DNA from: Vicinamibacteraceae bacterium
Lineage (GTDB): Bacteria > Acidobacteriota > Vicinamibacteria > Vicinamibacterales > UBA8438
DNA length: 57,701 nt
Reading direction: 5' to 3'
Assembly: GCA_012271165.1 (NCBI GenBank)
Contig: JAAXGX010000178.1
Location: 1-57,701, forward strand
The translations under genes and the position numbers were made by a program. Positions 6,746-14,496 of this stretch are shown piece after piece (positions within the stretch are counted from its first letter, which is position 1; each line of letters begins with the position of its first letter). The notes under the pieces are model-generated. The model was not told the DNA's origin. It did not search any database and worked only from the letters and a program-made list of their open reading frames with translations.

Positions 6746-9589
6746 ATGGCGATCGACATCAGGACCAACGGCAACAACGTCGGCACCGAGACGGCGGCGA
6801 CGCCTGTCGAGTTCACGCTGAATGGCAGGACCGTCGTCGGCAGCGAGGAGGAGACCATCCTCCAGACGGCGCGGCGCCACGGCGTCGAGATTCCTCATCT
6901 GTGCTACAAGGACGGGCTCCGTCCCGACGGCAACTGCCGCGCCTGCGTGGTCGAGGTCAAGGGGGAGCGGGTGCTCGCGCCGTCCTGTTGCCGCCACCCC
7001 CGGAAGGGCATGGAGGTCACGACCGACAGCCAGCGGGCCCTCGTCAGCCAGAAGATGGTGCTGGAGCTGCTGCTGTCGGACATTCCGGACCGCTCCTATA
7101 CGCTCGACTCCGAGCTCGATCTGTGGGCCCGGAAGCTGGCGGTCGGGGAGCCGCGCTTCGCCGCCCGGCAGCAGCCCGTGCAGGACCTCTCGCACCCGGC
7201 GATCGCCGTGAACCTGGATGCCTGCATCCAGTGCACGCGTTGCGTGCGCGCCTGCCGCGAAGAGCAGATGAACGACGTCATCGGGTACGCGTTCCGCGGC
7301 GAGGAGTCGAAGATCGTCTTCGACCTCGACGATCCGATGGGCAACTCCACCTGCGTCGGCTGCGGCGAGTGCGAGCAGGCGTGCCCGACCGGGGCCATCA
7401 TGCCGGCCCGCGGCGCGGGCGCCATCGAGGCCGAGAAGCAGGTCGATTCCGTGTGCCCGTACTGCGGCGTCGGCTGCCAGCTGACGTACCACGTCAAGGA
7501 GAATCGCATCCTCTTCGTCGAGGGGAGGGACGGCCCCGCGAACCAGGGCCGGCTGTGCGTCAAGGGCCGCTACGGCTTCGACTATGTCCAGCACCGGCAT
7601 CGGCTGACCACGCCCCTCATCCGCAAGCCGGGCGTGGAGAAGCACAAGGACTTCCGGGTCGACCCGGATGCCTGGAACACCGTGTTCCGCGAGGCCACCT
7701 GGGAGGAGGCGCTCGACGTCGCGGCCCGGGGCGTGCGCGAGATTCGGGACGTGCACGGCAAGCGGTCGCTCGCTGGTTTCGGGTCGGCCAAGGGCACGAA
7801 CGAGGAGGCGTATCTCTTCCAGAAGCTGGTGCGCACCGGCTTCGGGTCGAACAACGTCGACCACTGCACCCGGCTGTGCCATGCCTCGAGCGTCGCCGCG
7901 CTGATGGAAGGGATCAGCTCGGGCGCCGTGTCGAACCAGGTGCGCGACGTGATGAAGGCCGAGGTGGTCTTCGTCATCGGCTCGAATACCACGGTGAACC
8001 ACCCGGTGGCCGCGACCTGGATGAAGAACGCCGCCAAGGCCGGCACGACGCTGATCGTGGCCGATCCGCGCCGCACCGGCCTGGCGCGGTACGCTACCCA
8101 CTACCTCCAGTTCAACCCCGACACCGATGTGGCGCTGCTCAACTCGATGCTGCACGTCGTCGTCGAGGAGGGGCTGGTCGACGAGGCGTTCATCCGCGAC
8201 CGGACGGAAGGCTACGACGCGCTCGTCGAGAACGTGAAGAACTTCTCGCCCGAGGCCATGGCGCCCATCTGCGGCGTCGACGCGCAGACCATTCGAGACG
8301 TCGCCCGGCTCTACGCCACCTCGCGGGCCTCGATGGTCATGTGGGGGATGGGGATATCCCAGCACGTGCACGGCACCGACAACGCGCGCTGCCTGATCGC
8401 GCTGGTGCTGTCGACCGGCCAGATCGGCAAGCCGGGCTCCGGCCTGCACCCGCTGCGCGGCCAGAACAACGTGCAGGGCGCCTCCGATTCGGGGCTGATC
8501 CCGATGGTCTACCCCAACTATCAGGCGGTGGCCAAGCCCGAGTCCAGGCAGCGCTTCGAGAAGTTCTGGGGCGTCGAGCTCGATCCCGATCCCGGCCTGA
8601 CGGTGGTCGAGATCATGCGGGCGGCCAAGCGGCGCGACATTCGGGGCATGTACATCATGGGCGAGAACCCGGCGATGTCCGATCCCGACGTCGATCACGC
8701 CCGCCAGGCGCTCGCCGCGCTCGATCATCTGGTCGTTCAGGACATCTTCCTCACGGAGACGGCGTACCTGGCCGACGTCGTGCTGCCCGCGACCGCGTGG
8801 CCGGAGAAGGACGGCACCGTCACGAACACCGACCGCATGGTGCAGCTCGGCCGCAAGGCGCTCGAGCCACCCGGCGACGCGCGCGAGGATCTCTGGATCA
8901 TCAACGAGCTGGCGCGGCGCATCGGTCTGGACTGGAACTACTCGCATCCGAGCGAGGTGTTCCAGGAGATGCGCGGGTGCATGGACTCGATCGCGGGCAT
9001 CACCTGGGATCGGCTGGAGCGCGAATCCTGCGTCACCTATCCCTGCGTGAAGGAGGGTGACCCGGGGCAACCCGTGATGTTCGTGGAGAAGTTCCCGACG
9101 CCCACGGGGCGCGCCAAGTTCGTGCCCGCGGATCTCATCTCCGCCGACGAACGGCCCGACGCGGAGTACCCGCTGGTCCTCATCACCGGACGGCAGCTCG
9201 AGCACTGGCATACGGGCGCCATCACGCGGCGCGCGTCGGTGCTGGACTACATTGAGCCCGAGCCGGTCGCGTCGTTGCACCCGCTGGATCTGGACGAGCT
9301 TGGCGTGGCGCCCGGCGGGACGATCACGGTCGAGTCACGGCGGGGAAGCGTGTCGCTGTACGCCCGGGCGGACGACGGCACGCCGCGGGGCGCGGTGTTC
9401 GTTCCGTTCTGCTACTACGAAGCGGCGGCGAACATGCTGACCAATCCGGTGCTCGACCCGTTCGGCAAGATACCGGAATTCAAGTACTGCGCGATCCGGG
9501 TGACGAGCGGCGGTCCCGTGCCCGAGCGTCTCAGCTTCGGCGGGGGCACGCTCCTGGAGGCGACGGTCTCGCAGGAGTCTGCGCCGTAG
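6746..9589 (+). CDS. fdhA: Formate dehydrogenase alpha subunit (Mo/W-bis-MGD)
   Basis: This 947-residue catalytic subunit interconverts formate and CO2. An N-terminal [2Fe-2S] domain uses C53, C64, C67 and C81/C82. A two-[4Fe-4S] ferredoxin domain follows (C160, C163, C166, C170 and C203, C206, C209, C213). The molybdopterin core starts with CPYCGVGC near residue 236, and the metal ligand is C378 with catalytic H379 in DHCTRLCHASS, so it is a cysteine and not a selenocysteine enzyme. The NuoG-type histidine-cysteine cluster normally found between the first two domains is absent: there is no cysteine from 83 to 159. AAGGA precedes the ATG. It follows the beta gene by 44 bases. Tungsten use is inferred from tupABC. 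Confidence 0.92.
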   Translation: MAIDIRTNGNNVGTETAATPVEFTLNGRTVVGSEEETILQTARRHGVEIPHLCYKDGLRPDGNCRACVVEVKGERVLAPSCCRHPRKGMEVTTDSQRALVSQKMVLELLLSDIPDRSYTLDSELDLWARKLAVGEPRFAARQQPVQDLSHPAIAVNLDACIQCTRCVRACREEQMNDVIGYAFRGEESKIVFDLDDPMGNSTCVGCGECEQACPTGAIMPARGAGAIEAEKQVDSVCPYCGVGCQLTYHVKENRILFVEGRDGPANQGRLCVKGRYGFDYVQHRHRLTTPLIRKPGVEKHKDFRVDPDAWNTVFREATWEEALDVAARGVREIRDVHGKRSLAGFGSAKGTNEEAYLFQKLVRTGFGSNNVDHCTRLCHASSVAALMEGISSGAVSNQVRDVMKAEVVFVIGSNTTVNHPVAATWMKNAAKAGTTLIVADPRRTGLARYATHYLQFNPDTDVALLNSMLHVVVEEGLVDEAFIRDRTEGYDALVENVKNFSPEAMAPICGVDAQTIRDVARLYATSRASMVMWGMGISQHVHGTDNARCLIALVLSTGQIGKPGSGLHPLRGQNNVQGASDSGLIPMVYPNYQAVAKPESRQRFEKFWGVELDPDPGLTVVEIMRAAKRRDIRGMYIMGENPAMSDPDVDHARQALAALDHLVVQDIFLTETAYLADVVLPATAWPEKDGTVTNTDRMVQLGRKALEPPGDAREDLWIINELARRIGLDWNYSHPSEVFQEMRGCMDSIAGITWDRLERESCVTYPCVKEGDPGQPVMFVEKFPTPTGRAKFVPADLISADERPDAEYPLVLITGRQLEHWHTGAITRRASVLDYIEPEPVASLHPLDLDELGVAPGGTITVESRRGSVSLYARADDGTPRGAVFVPFCYYEAAANMLTNPVLDPFGKIPEFKYCAIRVTSGGPVPERLSFGGGTLLEATVSQESAP

Positions 9590-9644
9590 TACGCCGCGGA
9601 CTCACGCGCGAGGCCGCCGCGGTCCGGTTGGCGGCTCCGAGGGG

Positions 9645-9733
9645 TGGTGCCGGAGGTCGGGGTCGAACCGACACGAGGGGTGAACCTCACTGGATTTTGA
9701 GTCCAGCGCGTCTGCCAATTTCGCCACTCCGGC
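9645..9733 (-). tRNA. tRNA-Leu (anticodon CAA)
   Basis: On the minus strand the 7-bp acceptor stem GCCGGAG pairs perfectly with CTCCGGC, followed by A and an encoded CCA. The anticodon stem CTGGA/TCCAG encloses the loop CTCAAAA, giving anticodon CAA, which reads UUG leucine. A T arm with GGTTCGACCCC and a long variable arm are present, as expected for a class II leucine tRNA of 86 bases plus CCA. Confidence 0.96.
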
Positions 9734-9740
9734 GCTTCCA

Positions 9741-9833
9741 TGAGACGGGGCTGCGCCCCGCACCCCCGGCGTCCGCTTGCGGGGGCCCCTTCGCCCCGCG
9801 CCGCTCCCGCCGAGGCGCGCCGTGCGGCGACCC
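9741..9833 (-). repeat. Intergenic palindromic repeat, copy C
   Basis: On the minus strand the unit runs from a degraded GCACGGCGCGCC arm through CCGCAAGCGG and GGGGCGCAGCCCC to GTCTCA. It fills most of the gap between tRNA-Leu and the exported methyltransferase gene; its conserved tail ends seven bases before the tRNA 5' end. Confidence 0.82.
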
Positions 9834-9844
9834 GCCCGGGGATG

Positions 9845-10423
9845 CTACGGCCGCGCGGTGCCGTCGTGTCTCCACAGGTAGAGCGTGCGGGTGTTTCCGC
9901 GCACGTCCTCGAACCGGTCGACCTCGTCGGCAGGCCAGTCTCCCATGCTGAAGGCGTGCGAGACGATGCGTGCGCCGACCGGGAGCTGGGAAGTCAGGAG
10001 CGGCCTGAGCTTCACGTTCGACGAGGACAGCAGGTAGAGCGTGACGACGGTGGCCTCCGAGACGTCCACGGTCATCGCGTCCTGCTCCACGAAACGGACC
10101 AGGTGCTGAACGCCGGCCTGCGCCGCGTTGGCGTTCGACTCCGCTATGCGGCGCGGGTCGATGTCGACGCCGACGCCCCGCGCGCCGAAGCGCTGGGCGG
10201 CGGTGATCACGATGCGGCCGTCGCCGCACCCGAGGTCGTAGACCACGTCGTTCGCGGTGACCCCTGCGAGCTCGAGCATGCGGTCGACGACATCCTGCGG
10301 CGTGGGAACGAACGGGGCCAGGTTGTTCTCCTGAGCCGCCAGCCGCGGCGACTCGGCGAGAGCCCACGGATGCGCGGCAACCAGCGCTGCCACCAGCCCG
10401 AGCATCATCAGACGTTGGATCAT
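9845..10423 (-). CDS. Exported class I SAM-dependent methyltransferase
   Basis: This 192-residue protein has a class I methyltransferase fold: motif I VYDLGCGDGRI near residue 61 and the acidic loop GVGVDIDPRRI near residue 81. It resembles the small protein-lysine methyltransferase-like group (FAM173/ATPSCKMT type). Unusually, the N-terminus is a clear signal peptide (MIQR, hydrophobic core, WALA-ES cleavage site near residue 23). The start at 10423 has GAGGAG seven bases upstream; the frame is open further upstream but is not needed. A methyltransferase outside the cytoplasm would lack an obvious SAM source, so either the peptide acts as a membrane anchor or the domain has another ligand. 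Substrate unknown. Confidence 0.78.
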   Translation of the reverse strand: MIQRLMMLGLVAALVAAHPWALAESPRLAAQENNLAPFVPTPQDVVDRMLELAGVTANDVVYDLGCGDGRIVITAAQRFGARGVGVDIDPRRIAESNANAAQAGVQHLVRFVEQDAMTVDVSEATVVTLYLLSSSNVKLRPLLTSQLPVGARIVSHAFSMGDWPADEVDRFEDVRGNTRTLYLWRHDGTARP

Positions 10424-10592
10424 CGCAACTCCTCTGCGCGTGCCTACTTTACAACAGGACGCTCGCGACGCGGTCGCCGGGCCCCGCGCGGCGCGCGGGA
10501 TCGTCGCTCCGGTACAGCGCGGAGGAATGCCAGAGGGCCGTGCGGAGCAGTCGTTGGAACCGGGCAAATTGCCTGTTTTGAGTAGTTTCCGG

Positions 10593-10621
10593 TTGTCAGC
10601 CGGGGTCGTTTGCGCTAAAAT
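10593..10621 (+). promoter_or_regulatory. Sigma-70-type promoter for carD
   Basis: TTGTCA at 10593-10598 is followed after 17 bases by TAAAAT at 10616-10621. Transcription would start near 10628, about 48 bases before the carD start codon. Confidence 0.72.
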
Positions 10622-10675
10622 GAGCGTCTGCCCGCGAGGGCGGCGCCCGCGTCTCGTCTACCCCGGGAGGGCACG

Positions 10676-11263
10676 TTGGAATTTGAGGTCGGGGACAAGG
10701 TCATCTACCCGAATCACGGAATCGGCGTGGTCAAGCGGATCGAGACCAAGACCATTCTGGGCACCACGTGCGGATTCTACTCGCTGCGCATGACGTCCAG
10801 CGACACGACCGTCCTCGTGCCCATCGACAACGTGGAAAGCGTCGGGCTCCGCGGGGCGATCGCGGACCACGAGGTCAAGAAGCTGTTCACGCTGCTCGGC
10901 AACGGCAAGATCGAGAACCATCAGAACTGGAAGGGCCGCTTCAAGGACAACTCGGACAAGATGCGGACCGGTTCCATCTACGATGTGGTGGACGTTCTCA
11001 AGAGCCTCAATTTCCTGAGCCAGTCCAAGAACCTCTCGTTTCGCGAGAAGCGCATGCTCGATCGGGCCAAGTTCCTCGTCGTGTCCGAGGTTTCCGAGGT
11101 GACGAGTCAGTCTGCCGAAACCATCGAGGAAAAGGTCAACAAGGCGCTCGATCGGTGTCTGGCCAATCGTGACCGCCAGCTCGCCAAGTCCAAGACGGCC
11201 AAGGCCGGGGTCAAGAAGACCGCGGTCCGGGTCGCCGGGCGCCGCACCGCCCAGGCTTCGTAG
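10676..11263 (+). CDS. carD: CarD-family RNA polymerase-binding regulator
   Basis: This 195-residue protein starts with the CarD/TRCF RNA polymerase-interaction domain (FEVGDKVIYPNHGIGVVKRI; residues 2-65) and continues with the all-helical CarD DNA-binding domain, ending in a basic tail rich in Lys, Arg and Ala (residues 170-195). CarD stabilises open promoter complexes and controls rRNA and stress genes in several phyla. The start is a TTG with GGGAGG six bases upstream; no ATG fits the conserved N-terminus. It has its own promoter. The basic tail could add nonspecific DNA binding. Confidence 0.93.
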   Translation: MEFEVGDKVIYPNHGIGVVKRIETKTILGTTCGFYSLRMTSSDTTVLVPIDNVESVGLRGAIADHEVKKLFTLLGNGKIENHQNWKGRFKDNSDKMRTGSIYDVVDVLKSLNFLSQSKNLSFREKRMLDRAKFLVVSEVSEVTSQSAETIEEKVNKALDRCLANRDRQLAKSKTAKAGVKKTAVRVAGRRTAQAS

Positions 11264-11324
11264 CCCTCCCCTTCGACGACCGCGGCGCGACCGGCCGTTC
11301 CTGCCTGCGGTGCTGCAACGGCGC

Positions 11325-12107
11325 ATGGCCGAATTCTCGGGTACGGTGGTCGCAGCCATTCGCTCCGCGGCGGCCTATGTCGGCGTCAGCCTGTGGGTCA
11401 TCACCCTGGGTCCGCCCGGGATGCTGCTCGCCCTGTGCTTCGGCTGGCCCGACGTCCTCTACTGGTTGGGCCGGGGCGGCGTGCGGCTGGGCCTGGCCGC
11501 CGCCGGCATCCGCTGCCGGGTCGCCGGCGGGGAGCACATCCAGCGCGATCGGGCCGCCGTGTACTGCGTCAACCACTCCAGCAACCTGGAGCCGCCCATC
11601 CTGTACATGGCGCTGGCGGCGCTCCACCCGCGGCTCCGGATTCTCTACAAGGCCGAGATCCACAGGCTGCCGGTTCTGGGCCGCGCGTTCGACATCGCCG
11701 GCTTCGTGCCCATCGATCGGCAGAATCGCGAGCAGAGCATGCAGGCGATCGACAGGGCGGCCGCGGGTCTGCGCGCCGGCGCCTCGTTTCTCATCTTCCC
11801 CGAGGGCACCCGCAGCCGGACGGGTCAACTGCAGCGCTTCAAGAAGGGCGGCTTCATCATGGCCATCAAGGGGCGCGCGCCGATGGTGCCGATGGCCATC
11901 ACGGGGGCGCGGGCCGCCATGCGCCGCGGCAGCGCGATAATCAGGCCGGTCACCGTCAGCGTTCGGATCGGGCCGCCGGTCGAGGTCGAGACGGAGGACT
12001 TGGCGGAGCGGGATCGACTGATCGACCGCACCCGGGCGGCCGTGCAGGCGCTGCTCGCACCGCAGCCGTCAGCCGCCGACGAAGAAGGAGAGCGCCCAGG
12101 GCGGTAG
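11325..12107 (+). CDS. plsC: 1-acylglycerol-3-phosphate acyltransferase (PlsC family)
   Basis: This 260-residue membrane-associated enzyme should acylate lysophosphatidic acid. One or two hydrophobic segments lie at residues 8-60. The catalytic block I reads NHSSNLEPP (H84, E89), so the usual HX4D is HX4E here, which is a conservative but notable change. Block III is FPEGTRSRTG near residue 163, and block IV is VPMAITGA. The start at 11325 is the first ATG after carD, 61 bases downstream, and gives normal length. Its 3' end overlaps the convergent gene by 39 bases. Other small lysolipid acyltransferases are possible. Confidence 0.83.
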   Translation: MAEFSGTVVAAIRSAAAYVGVSLWVITLGPPGMLLALCFGWPDVLYWLGRGGVRLGLAAAGIRCRVAGGEHIQRDRAAVYCVNHSSNLEPPILYMALAALHPRLRILYKAEIHRLPVLGRAFDIAGFVPIDRQNREQSMQAIDRAAAGLRAGASFLIFPEGTRSRTGQLQRFKKGGFIMAIKGRAPMVPMAITGARAAMRRGSAIIRPVTVSVRIGPPVEVETEDLAERDRLIDRTRAAVQALLAPQPSAADEEGERPGR

Positions 12108-13211
12108 GGGTTGGCCGTCGGTTGCGGTGATCCCGTCGAGCAGTTGCACGCCGAGCGTCCGAAACAGCTCGAGCTCCTCGTCGAAACGGATCTCGAGCAC
12201 ACGGTTCCGCGCGCGGTAGGTCGTCTCGAAGGCGACGCTCCCGGCGTCCGGGTCGGCGCCGCCCTCCGGCCGCCGGCTGGCGTAGGACACGGCGACGCGC
12301 CCCTCGAACGACTCGGGGTCCATGTCGCGCGAGAACTGGATGCGGACCGTCGTGTCGCGCGGGACATCCGTGTCGTCCGGCAGCGGCGCGCTGAAGATGA
12401 CCTCGGGCGGGGGACCCTGGCGTGCCGCGACGCGCGGCTGCGGCCGGGGCGTCGCGGGAGGGTCGGCCAGGGCCAGCTCGGCCGCGTCGATGACCACCAT
12501 GCCGGCATGCGACTCGACGCGCCCGGTCACCCGCAGCCAGCGCCCGGTGTCGATGCGCGCCTGGACGTCCAGCTCGAACCCGTCACCCTTCGGCTCCTTG
12601 CCGACCACCCACACCGCGGCGTCGACCGACGCGAGCACGAAGTCCCAGCGGCTGCGCCCGGCCGGCCGCGGCAGGTCGCCGTACAGGTTCCGGCCCCGGA
12701 AGCGGCCGCTCACGGTGACGTCCCGATCGAGGTGCGCGGCCGGGTCGAGCGCCAACGTTCGCAGCGTGACGGCGGGCGTGACGGCCACGTTGCGCGTGGC
12801 CGACGCGGCCAGCACCAGCAGCTCGCCGACGCCGGGCCAGGGCTTGCCGAGGAGCGACTCCGAGAGCCGTGAGAACGGCAGGCCGCCCATGCGCGGGTCG
12901 TCGGGCTCGAGGCGGCCCACGTCGTAGAATCGTCCCGACACCTCGAGGCGCTCGGCCGTGCCGGCGGGCGGCGGCGGCACGGCGAGGGCCACCATGCGGT
13001 CCTGGCCGTCGACCAGGTACGTCAGCACCCCGTCGCGGACCGCGTCGGCCTGCACGACGACCTGCTGGCCGTGGAAGAAGATGGGGGAGCCGGACAGCGA
13101 CGCGAGGGTCGCGGCGCGGCGGCCCGCGGTCTGGGCCTGACCCGTCCCCGGGAGAATCCAGGACGCGACGATGATCCAGAACGCGACCACGGACCATGGG
13201 GATCGGCGCAT
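12069..13211 (-). CDS. Exported Ig-like (SbsA/Big_5) domain protein
   Basis: This 380-residue protein has a signal peptide ending near GQAQT (about residue 27). The middle contains two OB- or beta-barrel-like stretches (LDRDVTVSGRFRGRNLYGDLP, cut here to its core idea, and LRVTGRVESHAG) of a kind that recurs in such proteins. The C-terminal 110 residues (IFSAPLPDDTDVPRDTTVRI, then QFSRDMDPESF) match the bacterial Ig-like fold 5, usually found in cell-surface proteins. No catalytic motif is visible. The start at 13211 begins the signal peptide; an upstream ATG at 13259 adds 16 residues that do not look like part of it. Function unknown. Confidence 0.75.
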   Translation of the reverse strand: MRRSPWSVVAFWIIVASWILPGTGQAQTAGRRAATLASLSGSPIFFHGQQVVVQADAVRDGVLTYLVDGQDRMVALAVPPPPAGTAERLEVSGRFYDVGRLEPDDPRMGGLPFSRLSESLLGKPWPGVGELLVLAASATRNVAVTPAVTLRTLALDPAAHLDRDVTVSGRFRGRNLYGDLPRPAGRSRWDFVLASVDAAVWVVGKEPKGDGFELDVQARIDTGRWLRVTGRVESHAGMVVIDAAELALADPPATPRPQPRVAARQGPPPEVIFSAPLPDDTDVPRDTTVRIQFSRDMDPESFEGRVAVSYASRRPEGGADPDAGSVAFETTYRARNRVLEIRFDEELELFRTLGVQLLDGITATDGQPLPPWALSFFVGG

Positions 13212-13279
13212 CGGCAATGCTCCCAGGCTGCAAGTTGCCGCCTGGCCGCATCTTAGCACGCGCCAGCCGTCGGTGCGCC

Positions 13280-13308
13280 TTGACCGGCGCCGGCGAGAGC
13301 CATAGAAT
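13280..13308 (+). promoter_or_regulatory. Sigma-70-type promoter for rex-moaC-acyl-CoA synthetase
   Basis: TTGACC at 13280-13285 and TAGAAT at 13303-13308 are separated by 17 bases. The predicted start near 13315 leaves a leader of only about 15 bases before the rex ATG. I see no good Rex operator in it. Confidence 0.72.
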
Positions 13309-13329
13309 CCGTGCCCATTCCTGTGTCCG

Positions 13330-13977
13330 ATGCCCGAGCAGATATCGGAACCGACTACCAGCCGGCTGTCTCTCTACCTGCGCTTCCTCAACGAGCTCGA
13401 CGGCAGGGGCGTGAAGACGGTGTCGTCGAAGATGCTGGCCGAGCAGTTCGGGCTGAACGCGGCCCTGATTCGGAAGGACCTGTCGAACTTCGGCGACCTG
13501 GGCGTCCGCGGGGTCGGCTACGTCGTGGAGGACCTCCGGCGCGAGCTCCGATCGATTCTCGGTCTCGACCGCCGTCTGGGCGTCGCCATCGTCGGGGCGG
13601 GCAACCTGGGGCTTGCGCTGGCCGACTATCCCGGGTTTCGTCAGGAGGGGTTTCGAATCGTCGCGTTGTTCGACAATCTGCAGGAGAAGGTCGGCCGCAT
13701 CTCCCGCAGCGGGGTCACCATCTACGACATCCGTGACCTGAAGCCGGTTGCCCGCCGCGAGGGGATCACGATTGCGGTGATCGCCGTGCCGGAGGCATCC
13801 GCGCGCGACGTCTTGCAGACCGTCGTGCAGGCGGGGATCAAGGCCATCCTCAACTTCTCGCCGGGAGCGTTGCGCGTGCCGCCGCACGTCAAGCTGAAGA
13901 GCGTCGATCTGACGGTGTCGCTGGAGAGCCTCTCGTTCTACCTGGCCAGCGAGGCAGGTCGCGGCCAGCAGCCATGA
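13330..13977 (+). CDS. rex: Redox-sensing transcriptional repressor Rex
   Basis: This 215-residue DNA-binding protein senses the NADH/NAD ratio. Residues 10-80 are the winged-helix domain, including NAALIRKDLSNFG and the diagnostic GVRGVGY. Residues 85-205 are the Rossmann domain with VAIVGAGNLGLAL for NAD. Length is typical. The stop overlaps the moaC start (ATGA), and a good promoter sits upstream. Rex in this position could couple redox state to genes using NADH, such as the formate dehydrogenase nearby, but no target site was recognised. Confidence 0.95.
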   Translation: MPEQISEPTTSRLSLYLRFLNELDGRGVKTVSSKMLAEQFGLNAALIRKDLSNFGDLGVRGVGYVVEDLRRELRSILGLDRRLGVAIVGAGNLGLALADYPGFRQEGFRIVALFDNLQEKVGRISRSGVTIYDIRDLKPVARREGITIAVIAVPEASARDVLQTVVQAGIKAILNFSPGALRVPPHVKLKSVDLTVSLESLSFYLASEAGRGQQP

Positions 13978-14492
13978 CCGAGCGCAGCCGGGGAGCGAAG
14001 ACGGCGAGCGGCGGGAAGGCGGGCGGCGCGCTTTCGCATGTCGACGCCAGCGGCCGCGTCCGCATGGTCGACGTCGGCGGCAAGGCGGCGACGACGCGCG
14101 TGGCGGTCGCGCGCGGCCATATCCGCGTGAGCCCCGAGGCGCTGGCCCTGGTCCGCAGCGGCGCCGCGGCGAAGGGGGATCCGCTCCAGGCAGCCCGCAT
14201 AGCCGGCATCCTGGCCGCCAAGCGCACGGCCGAGCTCATCCCGTTGTGTCATTCCATCCCGCTGGCGCACGTGGAGGTCGACCTGCGGGAGCGGGACGCC
14301 GGGTACGACATCGAGGCGCGGGTCGCCACGACCGCGCAGACGGGCGTCGAGATGGAAGCGCTGACGGCCGTGTCGGCCGCCGCACTTACGGTGTACGACA
14401 TGATCAAGGCTGCCGATCGCACGATGGTGATCGGCGATATCCGCCTCGTCGAGAAAACGGGCGGGCGGTCGGGAACCTATCGGGCCGGGTGA
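13974..14492 (+). CDS. moaC: Cyclic pyranopterin monophosphate synthase MoaC
   Basis: This 172-residue enzyme performs the second step of molybdenum/tungsten cofactor synthesis, forming cPMP from the MoaA product. Diagnostic stretches are LIPLCHSIPL near residue 83, GVEMEALTAVS near 123 and the C-terminal KTGGRSG. The first 15 residues are a nonconserved extension. It overlaps rex by four bases and precedes the acyl-CoA synthetase by four, so the three genes form an operon. No other moa genes are beside it. Confidence 0.94.
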   Translation: MTERSRGAKTASGGKAGGALSHVDASGRVRMVDVGGKAATTRVAVARGHIRVSPEALALVRSGAAAKGDPLQAARIAGILAAKRTAELIPLCHSIPLAHVEVDLRERDAGYDIEARVATTAQTGVEMEALTAVSAAALTVYDMIKAADRTMVIGDIRLVEKTGGRSGTYRAG

Positions 14493-14496
14493 TACC

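Noticed and set aside
6728-9280. 850-codon minus-strand open frame
   Set aside because: It lies opposite the FDH alpha gene, has His/Arg/Leu-rich low-information sequence and no domain; a shadow produced by high GC.
9590-9644. CCGCGG repeats after the FDH alpha gene as a terminator
   Set aside because: The stem is only six bases around a 17-base loop without a T-tract; too weak to report.
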